The notes beneath the pieces were generated by a model. That model was not told the DNA's origin. It saw only the letters and a program-made list of their open reading frames with translations, and did no database searches. Shown in pieces: positions 54,958 to 63,814 of a DNA stretch of 64,000 bases. Both the position numbers and the translations under genes were made by a program. Origin of the DNA: Halobaculum sp. MBLA0143 (GTDB lineage Archaea > Halobacteriota > Halobacteria > Halobacteriales > Haloferacaceae). The stretch's first letter is position 1, and each line of letters starts with the position of its first letter. The stretch covers positions 124,001 to 188,000 of the forward strand of contig NZ_JBGKAC010000002.1 of assembly GCF_041361465.1 (NCBI RefSeq), written 5' to 3'.

Positions 54958-55745
54958 GTCTGGCCGCGGTCGTCCGGCACGATCTGCTCGTGGTACGACG
55001 GTCGAGACTCGCCGCGGCGGTGGTGCTCGTCGGTGCCGTGACGCCGGTACTCGGCAGTCTCATGGAGATAACCGGGAGTTCCTTCGCCGGGCCGGAGTTT
55101 CGATCCACGTTGTTGTACGCCTGGTTGACGGTGTCGGCGGTGTACCCGGTGGTGGCGCTCGCGTGTACGGTCGGCGCGGTGGCCGGCGAACGCGAGACAG
55201 GAGCGCTCCGGATGATCGGTGGACTGCCGACGACGCGGGTGACGCTGTTCACGGGGAAGGCCCTCGCCCGGACGGCGGTCGTGGTGACGGGCGTGGTCGC
55301 CGGGCTGGCGGGACTCGCGGTCGTGCTCTGGCTCGTCTTCGAGCCGACGGCGATCGCGGGGCGCCGAGTCGCCGGCTTCTGTCTGTTCACGCTGCTCGTC
55401 GTCGTGTGCTACGCCGCGCTCGGGATGGCCGTCTCCGGAAGTGTCGAGACGCGGGGGCGGGCGGTCGGGCTCGCCGTCGCGGTGTTGGCCCTGACGATCG
55501 CCTGGCCGGCGGTCGTCGACGGACTCTCCGGAGTACTCCCGTTCGGGAGCACGACACAGCAGTTCGTCGGGACGCTGTCGCCGTTCGGCGCGTACGCTCA
55601 GGCGATCTCCGACGAGCAAGCGCTCCTGGCGGTGGCCGTCGACACGCCGTTGCTCGGTACGGGGGTGAACGCGGCGATCATCTGCGCCTGGATGGTCGGT
55701 GCTCTGGCCGTCGGCCGGCGCCAGTTCCGTGTGTCGGAGCTGTGA
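54954..55745 (+). CDS. ABC-2 type transporter permease
   Basis: A 263-residue membrane protein with six helices, overlapping the ATPase gene by 4 bp. The N-terminus MSLAAVVRHDLLVVRRSR is the usual amphipathic start; GERETGALRMIGGLPTTRVTLFTGKALAR is the conserved cytoplasmic loop of NosY/ABC-2 permeases. It forms an exporter with the preceding ATPase. The substrate is not indicated. The short stretch to 55876 holds no gene. Confidence 0.87.
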   Translation: MSLAAVVRHDLLVVRRSRLAAAVVLVGAVTPVLGSLMEITGSSFAGPEFRSTLLYAWLTVSAVYPVVALACTVGAVAGERETGALRMIGGLPTTRVTLFTGKALARTAVVVTGVVAGLAGLAVVLWLVFEPTAIAGRRVAGFCLFTLLVVVCYAALGMAVSGSVETRGRAVGLAVAVLALTIAWPAVVDGLSGVLPFGSTTQQFVGTLSPFGAYAQAISDEQALLAVAVDTPLLGTGVNAAIICAWMVGALAVGRRQFRVSEL

Positions 55746-55876
55746 GACGTGCTGGAGACCGATCCGTACTGCACCGTCGCAGAGCCGAACTACTCCCGGT
55801 GGTGCTCGTCGATCCGGTAGTCCACTCCGTCTAGACTTCGACAGTAGCCGTGGACGGCGTCACGACCGCTGGCTCC

Positions 55877-57454
55877 TCACCTCGTCGCCCCCTCGGCGGC
55901 GTCAACCGACGGAACCGACAGCCGGAGGACGGTGCCACCCTCCCCCGGTCGCGTGACAGTGAGTTCACCCTCGCTCGCGTCGGTGATCCAGGCGACGAGC
56001 CAGAGACCGATCCCGCGGCCGTGTTCCAGTTGGCTCTCTGCCCCGCTGTCGATCACCTGGGTCTCGTGTCTCGGAACGCCCGGCCCGTCGTCGGCGACGG
56101 TGACGGCCCCGGTCGCGTCCGTCGCGGTCACGGTAACTCTCACCGTCGGCGCGTCGCCGGCGTGGGTCGCGGCGTTCTCCAGCACCTCGCCGACGGCCAA
56201 CGGGAGACGTTCGTGGGCGATCACGGTCGGCGGATCGTCCGGCTCGACTGCCACCGTCAGATCGACGTCGGGGAACTCCTCGCCGACGGCGGCTGCCTGC
56301 TTGCGAACGATCCGTTCTAGGTCGAACCGTGTCCGGTTCTCGTTCGTCGTGCTGTCGACGAGTTCCTGGGCGGTCCGGGCCTTCCGGCTCCGGCGTTGGA
56401 GCTTGTCGGCCGTCGACACTGCGGCGGCCGCGTACTCTGTGACGGTCGTGTCGTCGACGGCTCGCTCGATCTGTTCGAGGTACGCTCGCACGACGGACAC
56501 GTCGTTGCGGACGTTGTGTCGGAGGAACCGGTTGAGCACCGCCATCTGCTCGCGTCGCCGCGACGCCTCGATGTCGACGTAGATCACGTAGCCCGTCCCG
56601 GTCTGTGTCGGTGCGTCCGGCCGACCCGGAACCGTCCGGACGAGGAACCGCCGCGTCCCGTCGGCCGTCTGGCGGTCGACTCGCCGCTCTGCCCGCTCGC
56701 CACGGCGTGCCGCCGTCCACTCCGGTGGTCTCGTCTCGTCCGTGCCGCCGGCTCCCGGGCCTCGAAGCGTGTCGTCGCTCCCACGCCCCTGTGACTCGTC
56801 GACCGTCCCACCGCCGACCACGGCCTCCAACGGCGCTCCGACGACGGTCTCGACGGTCGTGTCGAACTGAGACAACAGTGCGGCGTTCACCTCGTCCACG
56901 ACGGGCACCCCCTCGCGGACCTCGTACCGGAGCGTCGGATCGGGGACGTTCTCGAACAGGACGGCGAACTCGTCGGCTTCGCGGCGCGCCCGGTCCCGGG
57001 CGGTGACTCGCTGTAGCACACACTCCGCCTGCGAGCAGACGACCCGCACCGCCGACAGGGCCGCCGTCCCGTACGCTCCCGGCTCCGTCGACAGCAGTTG
57101 GAGCCCACGGTCGTCGTCGACGGGCGCGGTCAGCGCAGCCCGGAACCGGCCGGGGTCGCGCCCGGTCTCGGTCGTCGTCAGATCGTCCGTCACCTCGGCT
57201 TCGCCACGTCGGAGCACTCGTCCGGCCACGCCCGCGTCGCCGGACAGCGCCGGTCCCGTGTGGAGTTCGTCGGCCGCCGTCGCCAACGGCTGGAGCCGCC
57301 CGTCCCCTCGCTCGTAGACGACCGCCGCGTCGAAGTCGACGACCGTGTCCAGCGACTCCACGAGTGTCCAGGCGACCGCCGTCTCGTCTTCGCAGTCGGC
57401 CAACTGGCTCGTCACCGTCGCCAGCCCGTCGACCCGTTCGTCCGGTCCCGTCAC
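55877..57454 (-). CDS. GAF-PAS histidine kinase
   Basis: A 525-residue soluble sensor kinase. A GAF domain at ~20-150 (AVVYERGDGRLQPLAT) is followed by a PAS at ~165-295 (FAVLFENVPDPTLRYEV), the phosphoacceptor helix with His313 (RFLRHNVRNDVSVVRAY), and a GHKL ATPase with N-box EVLENAATHAG, G1 VADDGPGVP and G2 GRGIGLWLVAW. No membrane segments or receiver domain. It begins 46 bp after the large protein at 57501, on the same strand, so the two may be one operon. Partner regulator not seen in the window. Confidence 0.9.
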   Translation of the reverse strand: MTGPDERVDGLATVTSQLADCEDETAVAWTLVESLDTVVDFDAAVVYERGDGRLQPLATAADELHTGPALSGDAGVAGRVLRRGEAEVTDDLTTTETGRDPGRFRAALTAPVDDDRGLQLLSTEPGAYGTAALSAVRVVCSQAECVLQRVTARDRARREADEFAVLFENVPDPTLRYEVREGVPVVDEVNAALLSQFDTTVETVVGAPLEAVVGGGTVDESQGRGSDDTLRGPGAGGTDETRPPEWTAARRGERAERRVDRQTADGTRRFLVRTVPGRPDAPTQTGTGYVIYVDIEASRRREQMAVLNRFLRHNVRNDVSVVRAYLEQIERAVDDTTVTEYAAAAVSTADKLQRRSRKARTAQELVDSTTNENRTRFDLERIVRKQAAAVGEEFPDVDLTVAVEPDDPPTVIAHERLPLAVGEVLENAATHAGDAPTVRVTVTATDATGAVTVADDGPGVPRHETQVIDSGAESQLEHGRGIGLWLVAWITDASEGELTVTRPGEGGTVLRLSVPSVDAAEGATR

Positions 57455-57500
57455 GTCTCGTCGTAGATGTCAGTCTGGCCGTACATCGGTGTTGTGGCAG

Positions 57501-59585
57501 TCAGACGAGCGGATCGAGGAGTCGTCGACCCTCGTCGTCCCAGTACACCTGGCCGTCGTAGACGACCGGCACGCTGGACTTCACGACTCCCTCGCGGAGT
57601 GCCCGCGACGACAGCGGCGTGTCCACGGGTACCCCTCCGAGTGTGATCGTCCCCGGCGCACGGGCGCGCTGGAGGATCAGGTGGCCGCCCTGTCGCTGCA
57701 GCCCGACGAGCTCCCCGTCGCCGGTGTCGTCGCCGTCGTACCAGTAGGCCGACGGGAACTGTTCGGACGGCACCCGGAGCTGGCGGAACGGGTCGCCGAC
57801 GACGCGAGCGTCCGCGCCGGCGGTGCCGTAGCGACGTGCCAGCCAGACGGCGTCGCCGACGCGGGCACGGGCCATCAGCCAGCGGACAGTGTCGACACCC
57901 AGGGGGGCGTTCGTCCCGTCGTCGGTACGGACGACCGCCGCCGCGACGCGGTCGGTTGCGACGAGCTGGCTCCCGACCGACAGTGACGACGGCGCGTCGA
58001 GCACGACCACCTCGGCGACGGTCTCCGGGAGCTGCTCGACCGGAATCGTCCCCTCGGGACACACGAGCCCGTCCGGCGGCTCGGTGTCGGCGCAGTAGAG
58101 CAGGTCCGGTGGTTCGTCGAGTGCCCCTCGGAGCTGCGCCCGTGTCGGTGGCGACGGGTACGTGACGGTGACACCGGAGTCGTCGACGTCGAGCCGCTCG
58201 CGGACGGTCGCGTCCGTCCGGTCATCGGCGACGACCACCTGGAGCGGTCCGTCCGTCGCTCGCTCGAACTGACGGAGCGCCCCGGGGGTGGCCTCGTGCG
58301 CCCCCGGCGTCTCCGTCACGACCCGACAGCCGACGCGGGTGTCTTCGGGCCCGGTGGCGGGCGGTGCCGACGGCGGGGCGGTCGCGTCACCGGCCGAGCC
58401 GCCGACGGCCGGGTCGGCCCCGTCGTCGTCGGTGACGAACACCTTGGTGAGACCGAACGCCAGTCGGGGCATCGCCGGGACGCTCTCGACCGTCGGCGGA
58501 ACGACGGCGCCAGCCTGCCAGCGTGGGAACAGCTCCGCGACGGCCGAGTAGCCCGTCTCGAAGTACGCCGCCAGCCGTGCCGCCGGGCTGGCCTCGTACA
58601 GTGCCTCCGTGTCGAGGTCGACTCCGGCGTCGCGGATCCGTTCTGTGATCGCCAGGTCGACGCCGTGTGGCCCCCCGTTCCGGACGAGACAGTCCAGCCA
58701 GAACACCCGTTCCAACACGCTCCCGACAGCCGCAGACACGCTCCTCGGCTGCAGTGTGGTGTCGTCGAGTCCGTCGCCCGTCTCCGCAGGTGTGTTGTCG
58801 TCGCCCAGTCTGTGCTCGAAGTCGGCAGCAGGCGCCCGGACGACGGGGGTGTCGCGGTCGGCCACCCGGAGGTCGGCACAGAGGTAGTGGACGAGCGGGG
58901 CGACGACGAGCAGGGCGTCGATCCGACGGGGGGCGACCACCTCGATCCCGGTGTCGGGGACGCGCTCGGCGACGTCGTCGGGGATCACCGTCTCCTCGCC
59001 GATCTCGATTCGCGGGGGGTGGATCTGGAGACTCGGGAACGAGCGGTCGGGGGTGGCCGTTCGGAGCCCGGCCGGCAGCGTGGCGAGCGCCCGAGCGACG
59101 CCCGTCGGCGTCGGCGCGGCCGTGACGGCCCCTCGCGGGTGGTCTGCGGTGTCTCGAACGGCCAACTGCACCCGCGTCGGACGCTCGAAGCCGACGACCC
59201 ACGACCCCCCCGGGCGGTCGACCACCTTCGCGGCCGCCTCGAACTCGAGGTACAGCGACAGCGACTCCCGTTGGAAGGCCAGTCGGTACCTCGCGGCCGG
59301 CAACGACACCGTGTCCGAGAGGGTGTAGCCCGCGGCCGTCAGGACCGTCCGCCCGCCGAGGTGTGTCTCCAGGTCGACGTCCGGCGAGGTGACCACGGGA
59401 ACGCCTGTCGGCGCCCGAACCCGGGTGAGCGAGCCGGAGACGACCTCGTCGACCGGAACCGTCTCGGCCACGCCCGGCGTCTCGGTCGCCTCCGCCGACC
59501 GCCAGCCGTCCACGTCGAGGACGAGCGAGTCGCCACTCTCGCTCTCGATCCTGATCGCCGAGTCACCGGCCTCGATGACTGTCAT
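57501..59585 (-). CDS. Large uncharacterised protein with possible degenerate CHAT/C25-like domain
   Basis: A 694-residue acidic cytoplasmic protein. The N-terminal ~150 residues are beta-rich (IRIESESGDSLVLDVDGW); the middle is mixed, with LVVAPLVHYLCADLRVADRD. Residues ~490-600 have a pattern recalling CHAT/C25 caspase-like proteases: DLLYCADTEPPDGLVC at the His-Gly position, VVVLDAPSSLSVGSQL at the Cys position, then RVAAAVV and finally ARVVGDPFRQL, like the GDP end of that fold. The catalytic His and Cys would be missing, so it may be a binding relative. This is a weak resemblance by eye. It is located upstream of the histidine kinase gene. ATG start at 59585. Confidence 0.7.
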   Translation of the reverse strand: MTVIEAGDSAIRIESESGDSLVLDVDGWRSAEATETPGVAETVPVDEVVSGSLTRVRAPTGVPVVTSPDVDLETHLGGRTVLTAAGYTLSDTVSLPAARYRLAFQRESLSLYLEFEAAAKVVDRPGGSWVVGFERPTRVQLAVRDTADHPRGAVTAAPTPTGVARALATLPAGLRTATPDRSFPSLQIHPPRIEIGEETVIPDDVAERVPDTGIEVVAPRRIDALLVVAPLVHYLCADLRVADRDTPVVRAPAADFEHRLGDDNTPAETGDGLDDTTLQPRSVSAAVGSVLERVFWLDCLVRNGGPHGVDLAITERIRDAGVDLDTEALYEASPAARLAAYFETGYSAVAELFPRWQAGAVVPPTVESVPAMPRLAFGLTKVFVTDDDGADPAVGGSAGDATAPPSAPPATGPEDTRVGCRVVTETPGAHEATPGALRQFERATDGPLQVVVADDRTDATVRERLDVDDSGVTVTYPSPPTRAQLRGALDEPPDLLYCADTEPPDGLVCPEGTIPVEQLPETVAEVVVLDAPSSLSVGSQLVATDRVAAAVVRTDDGTNAPLGVDTVRWLMARARVGDAVWLARRYGTAGADARVVGDPFRQLRVPSEQFPSAYWYDGDDTGDGELVGLQRQGGHLILQRARAPGTITLGGVPVDTPLSSRALREGVVKSSVPVVYDGQVYWDDEGRRLLDPLV

Positions 59586-59920
59586 CGATCTCTCCTAAGA
59601 ATACTGTCGAAATATGCTTTTTGACAAGCAACCATCTCTCAGTAAGGATACGAGAGTGGCGTGGCGTCGCGACACTCGTCGACCCCCGCCACCGCCGTTA
59701 CTCGCCTCCGTCCCGAGGGAACACGCGTACAGTAGACCCCTGGCCAGGTTCACTGCCGACCCGAGCGACAGCGGCAGTCTCACGCCCATCGGGCGGGGCC
59801 CGAACGGATTTCGGCGGCGGCGGCTCGGTGTCCCCGTCTGCGGGTGAACGGTCGTCCGCCTCCGTCGGAGTTCTGCGGAGTCGACACTGTGGAGACCTCG
59901 CTCTACAGGTAGGCAAGGCG

Positions 59921-59949
59921 AGTGCCTCGGGGCTTGCCCCCGAGGTACT
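59921..59949. other. Strong hairpin, possible IS200/IS605-type end or PATE remnant
   Basis: AGTGCCTCGGGG, a cttgc loop, then CCCCGAGGTACT form a 12-bp stem with one G-T pair. Such a subterminal palindrome resembles the ends of haloarchaeal IS200/IS605 elements and their nonautonomous derivatives (PATEs), by memory. No tnpA or tnpB gene is present in the window. The hairpin sits in the 59586-60030 intergenic region, otherwise without a gene. It is too far from any stop to be an obvious terminator. Confidence 0.4.
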
Positions 59950-60030
59950 TCACACACTCCGTCGTGGCGTGACGAGCGGTCTCGGGAGAGTTCAACAGAG
60001 CTAATTGTCCCACGGGAGGTGGTTCTCACG

Positions 60031-60678
60031 ATGCCCTCCGACAGCCTCGAGCGATCACGCGAAGTGCTCGACGTTGTAGAGCAGTACCTGCGACGGGAGC
60101 GTCCGCTGAGTGCACTCGTCGTCGTGCTCGCGGTGTCCGCGTTCGTCGGCACGTACCTCGTGACCTCACTCCTCCCGGCGGCCGTCGTCGGCGTCGGCCT
60201 GGCCGTCGTTGCACGAGCCCCGGTACTCCGGTCCGAGGGGACAGTTCGACTCCGGACGGACGAGGACCCGGAGGCGGTCGTCGACGAGTTCACCGGGGCG
60301 ACGCCACCCGTGCTCGCACTCCAGTGGGGTGTCGCCGACGAAATCACCACAGACGACGGTGTGGCGACGTACTCCGTCTCGTACCTCTTCGGACTGCAGT
60401 CCGCCGACGTGGTCGTCCACACGCGGACCGACACCGCACCGAACGGAGACCGCTTGGTCGAGTCGGAGGTCAGCATAAACGACCGGCCCTGGGCGACGTA
60501 CCGTTCGACGGTCAGTGACACGGACGGACACACTGTCGTCGAGGTGGAGTACACCTCGAATCGGCGGTTCGGTCTCCGACGTGTCCCACAGCAACGAGTC
60601 GCACACCGGTACCGCGACGACGCGCTCGAAGCACAGGGGTACAGCGTCGTCGAGCGAGACACACACTTCGGCCTCTGA
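60031..60678 (+). CDS. Uncharacterised protein with N-terminal membrane segment pair
   Basis: A 215-residue protein. Residues ~28-65 are hydrophobic ([34 protein letters not shown]) and may form a hairpin in the membrane; the remaining 150 residues are polar and beta-rich (VRLRTDEDPEAVVDEFTGA ... VVEVEYTSNRRFGLRRVPQ), facing the cytoplasm or outside. This layout is common to a haloarchaeal hypothetical family. A gggaggtgg ribosome-binding-like stretch at ~60013-60021 favours the ATG at 60031 over the GTG at 60019. No catalytic motif. Confidence 0.75.
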   Translation: MPSDSLERSREVLDVVEQYLRRERPLSALVVVLAVSAFVGTYLVTSLLPAAVVGVGLAVVARAPVLRSEGTVRLRTDEDPEAVVDEFTGATPPVLALQWGVADEITTDDGVATYSVSYLFGLQSADVVVHTRTDTAPNGDRLVESEVSINDRPWATYRSTVSDTDGHTVVEVEYTSNRRFGLRRVPQQRVAHRYRDDALEAQGYSVVERDTHFGL

Positions 60679-60959
60679 GTGTGCCGTCGACGGCTCCCCC
60701 CCTCTCTCGCCCACACCGCCCGCCCTCACCGTCCCCCACTTCACTCGCCCACATCATCCGCCTTCGTCGCCCGCCCGTTCGTCCGCCTCTTCGTCCGCCC
60801 ACATCGTCCGCCCTCGAAGTGGGGTCCGAGTCCGTAGTGACGGACGACCTCCCGGCAGACTGGCTCGAACGCTCTCCTCCCGACGGCGACCGGTGGTAAC
60901 AGGCTCCGAGTTCGGTCGCACTCGCCCGAGAGGCACGACAGAGCGTGGACAACGGCGTG

Positions 60960-62369
60960 TTAGGCTTCGTGGAAGAAGCGACCGTGGAAGCCGAAGGGTT
61001 CGACGTGTGGGAGTGACGCGTCGGCGAGGAGGTCGAGCGTGTCGGCGTCGAAGACGAGGAGGCGCGTCTCCTCCGCGTGGCTGTCGAGCGCCGGCGCGAC
61101 GACGACACCGTCGTCTTCGGCGTCGGCTCCCGGCCGCCGTACGGGGACGGGCTCTTCGAGGAAGACACCGTCTTCCCACCACTCCCGTGTCCGACCGGTC
61201 TCGACGTCGAGTTTCACCAGTCCGTTCCCGCCCTCACGGTCCGTCGCCTGCGCGTACGCGTACCGGTACTCACGGCCGACGACGTCCTGGGCGACCCGAG
61301 GGAGTTCCACGCCGACCGGGTGGAGCACCGATCGGTCGACGCTGTCGTACCGGAGGTCGAGACGGTACCGGACGGGACGACCGTCCGGGATGTCGACGTC
61401 CGAGGGGTCGCCGTCGAGCGTGTCGATCCGCATCGCGTCGACGATGCTGGGGTCGGGGAACTCGACGAGGTCCAAAACGACCTCGTCACCTGTCGTGTAC
61501 GCGTTGATGTGGTGGAAGACGAAGACGGGCGGAAGCGTGGACTCGGAGACGAGCGTACCGGTCTCGCGGTCGACGACGAGGACGCGCGCGTCCCGCTCCG
61601 GCTGCCAGTCGAGGATGTCGAGGATACCCTCGGCGAACGGGCTCAGCGCACGGCGGATCGGCATGACGAGCGGTGTCTCGACGAGGACGACGTGGTCGGT
61701 CGTGATGCTGCAGTCGTGGATGTACCCGGGGCCATCCGCCGCGATCGACGCGATTCGTTCTCTCGAGCGACACTCCGGGTCGAGTCGGTAGACGTGGTAC
61801 TCGGGGGTACGACCGAACTCGGTCGTGAAGCCGAACCAGGCGCCGGTCTCGGGGTCGGGAGTGAGGTGAGCGGCGGCGACGTGTTCGCCGAGGTCGTCGT
61901 CGAACTCGAAGCTCCCCTCGGTCTCGAGCGTCTCGGGATCGAACGCGACGCGACGGGGTGCCTCCGTGAGCGCGACACACTCGCCGTCGAACCGGGCGAC
62001 GTGGACGTTGGCGTTGTCCGTAATCTTCGGTGGGCCGAGTGCTCGCAGCCACGACAGGACCTTCCCGACGCCCGTCCGGCCGGTGCCGAACTGTCCGGAG
62101 AGGGTGCCGTCCATCGCGTCCGTGTAGGCCTCCGTGCGGAGGAAGCGATTCGAGTACGAGAGCGTCCCGTCGTCGAAGGAGTACCGTCGGAGCATCGCGA
62201 GCCCGTCGAACCAGTGGCCGAGTCGCTCGTCGCCGACGTCGAACAGCCCCGGACCGTTCCGAACGAGCGTTCCCGACACCCACGAAGGGACATCCCCCTC
62301 GACCGTGGGACGGTGGTCCGTCACCTCCGTCGCGAGCGACCGAAACCCGACTCCGTAACCGTGCCCCAT
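60960..62369 (-). CDS. Carotenoid oxygenase (retinal pigment epithelium 65 family)
   Basis: A 469-residue beta-propeller enzyme that uses four histidines to hold non-heme iron and oxidatively cleaves carotenoid double bonds. The four probable ligands lie in HVAAAHLTPDP, YIHDCSITTDH, VFVFHHINAYT and the C-terminal PFGFHGRFF, each at a blade position typical of the family. The start MGHGYGVGFRSL ... GTLVRNGPGLFDVG also matches. It could make retinal for rhodopsins or another apocarotenoid; no rhodopsin or carotenoid synthesis gene is near. A TATA-like gattgatacac on the minus strand (~62388-62398) precedes the ATG. Confidence 0.9.
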   Translation of the reverse strand: MGHGYGVGFRSLATEVTDHRPTVEGDVPSWVSGTLVRNGPGLFDVGDERLGHWFDGLAMLRRYSFDDGTLSYSNRFLRTEAYTDAMDGTLSGQFGTGRTGVGKVLSWLRALGPPKITDNANVHVARFDGECVALTEAPRRVAFDPETLETEGSFEFDDDLGEHVAAAHLTPDPETGAWFGFTTEFGRTPEYHVYRLDPECRSRERIASIAADGPGYIHDCSITTDHVVLVETPLVMPIRRALSPFAEGILDILDWQPERDARVLVVDRETGTLVSESTLPPVFVFHHINAYTTGDEVVLDLVEFPDPSIVDAMRIDTLDGDPSDVDIPDGRPVRYRLDLRYDSVDRSVLHPVGVELPRVAQDVVGREYRYAYAQATDREGGNGLVKLDVETGRTREWWEDGVFLEEPVPVRRPGADAEDDGVVVAPALDSHAEETRLLVFDADTLDLLADASLPHVEPFGFHGRFFHEA

Positions 62370-62573
62370 ACAAATCGTAGACGACGACAGTGTATCAATC
62401 TATTGAACTGTCGGTACGATGGGGAGTACCCACCGTCGGTGTGTGAGGGCCGTCACCCCACCGATCCGTGTCTCCCGCAGACGGTCTCCTCCGAGCTCCC
62501 CGTATCTCTGGTGTCAGTTCGGACGGGTCGTCTCGCCGAGCACCACGAACGACGGTCCCGGCACTCCTCGATC

Positions 62574-63026
62574 TCACGGGTCGAGGCTCGGAGAGAACGA
62601 CTGGTCGCGGGCCACGACGGTCTCGGGGGTGAACTCGACGAACGCCCAGCGCTCGTCGTCGAGGTCGGCGAACCGTAAGTCCCACTCGTCGGTCTCCTCG
62701 CCCAGGTACCGCCGGAGGAGACGGAACGTCCGCCCCTCCTCCAACGGCGAGAGTTCGGCGTGACCGCGCATCCCGACGTGTTCGACCCGGCCAGTCCGGA
62801 CGTCGAAGTCGACGACCGCGACGGCAGTCTCGGAACGCCGTTCGACTCGCCGGGTGTACGACTTCCCCACCGTGTCGCCGAGACACCAGATCCGGCCGTT
62901 CTCCCAGAGGTACCACAGCGGCGAGACACGGGGCTCGCCGTCGGCGACCTGGCCGAGGAAACAGAACAACGGGCGGTCGAGAAACGCCTCGAGCGACACG
63001 TCGAGGGTGTCTTCGAGTAGTTCCAC
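62574..63026 (-). CDS. PNPOx-like flavin/F420-binding split-barrel protein
   Basis: A 150-residue protein of the pyridoxamine 5'-phosphate oxidase-like split-barrel group. Motifs are FCFLGQVADGEPRVSPLWYLWENGRIWCLG and SYTRRVERRSETAVAVVDFDVRTG, with HAELSPLEEG near the end. Such proteins bind FMN or F420 and reduce or protect against small molecules. The GTG at 63026 (VELLEDTLDVSLEAFL) gives the standard length; the open frame upstream has no family features. It is divergent from the TetR regulator, with the 20-bp palindrome between, so it might be under its control. Confidence 0.82.
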   Translation of the reverse strand: MELLEDTLDVSLEAFLDRPLFCFLGQVADGEPRVSPLWYLWENGRIWCLGDTVGKSYTRRVERRSETAVAVVDFDVRTGRVEHVGMRGHAELSPLEEGRTFRLLRRYLGEETDEWDLRFADLDDERWAFVEFTPETVVARDQSFSPSLDP

Positions 63027-63199
63027 ACGTGGGTGGCACGCCGACTGGAGAAAGACCCTTCGGAGAGCCACTGACGTCGGCGAGAGCGGCCGACCCCGAC
63101 AACCCCTGTCCACTGAGAGTCCGACAGACGGGTCGAGCGACGCCGACCAGTCACCTCCCGGGGCGAACACACCGGTGGGAACCGTCGAGCGCAACGCTT

Positions 63200-63219
63200 T
63201 TGATTGATCGATCAATCAA
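63200..63219. promoter_or_regulatory. Perfect 20-bp palindrome, likely TetR operator
   Basis: TTGATTGATCGATCAATCAA is a perfect inverted repeat whose right end lies 7 bp before the TetR start codon. A palindrome of this size in front of a tetR gene usually is its own operator. The A+T-rich sequence may also contain the TATA box, so binding would block transcription. Confidence 0.75.
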
Positions 63220-63226
63220 TAGAGGC

Positions 63227-63814
63227 ATGAGCGACGAGTCGACGGGGACGCGCGAGGCGATCCTGGCGGCGACCCGGGCCGCGCTGCGCGAACACGGCTA
63301 CGACGAACTGTCGATGGCGAAGGTGGCCGCGGAGTTCGACGGCAGCCAGTCGTTGATCCACTACCACTTCGACGACCGCGAGGGGCTGCTCGCGGCGTTT
63401 CTCGCACGACGGCGCGAGCGGTTCGAGGCGTCGTCGTCCGAGCTGCCGGCCGACCCGGACGAGCGGTTGGAACGGCTGGTCGAAGAGAGAATCGCCGGCC
63501 TCGACGAGCCGGAGGCGGCCTCGTCGATCGAGGGCTACCTCGGGCTGCACGGTGCAGCGCTCGACAGCGAGCCGATCCGCCGGGAGTTGGCGGCGTTAGA
63601 CGACGCGTTGTTCGAGGCGTTTCGGGAGACGATCGCCCGAGGAGTCGAGACGGGGGCGTTCCGCGAGTGTGATCCGGCGACCGTAGCCCGGGTGTTGGTG
63701 GCCGGCCACGACAGCGCGTTCCTCCGGGTGACGGTCGACGACTCCCCCGCGGCAGTGCGGGACGCGTTGGAAGACACCCTGTTGGCGAGTCTCCGTGAGG
63801 GTGATCGACAGTGA
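63227..63814 (+). CDS. TetR/AcrR family transcriptional regulator
   Basis: A 195-residue one-component regulator. Residues ~7-55 are the TetR DNA-binding domain: TREAILAATRAALREHGYDELSMAKVAAEFDGSQSLIHYHFDDREGLL, with the usual three helices and a HYHF turn. The remainder is the all-helical ligand domain (AASSIEGYLGLHGAALDSEPIRRELAALDDALFEAF). The ATG at 63227 is seven bases after a perfect palindrome. It overlaps the following membrane protein gene by 4 bp (GTGA), so they are one operon, and the regulator probably controls it. Confidence 0.93.
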   Translation: MSDESTGTREAILAATRAALREHGYDELSMAKVAAEFDGSQSLIHYHFDDREGLLAAFLARRRERFEASSSELPADPDERLERLVEERIAGLDEPEAASSIEGYLGLHGAALDSEPIRRELAALDDALFEAFRETIARGVETGAFRECDPATVARVLVAGHDSAFLRVTVDDSPAAVRDALEDTLLASLREGDRQ

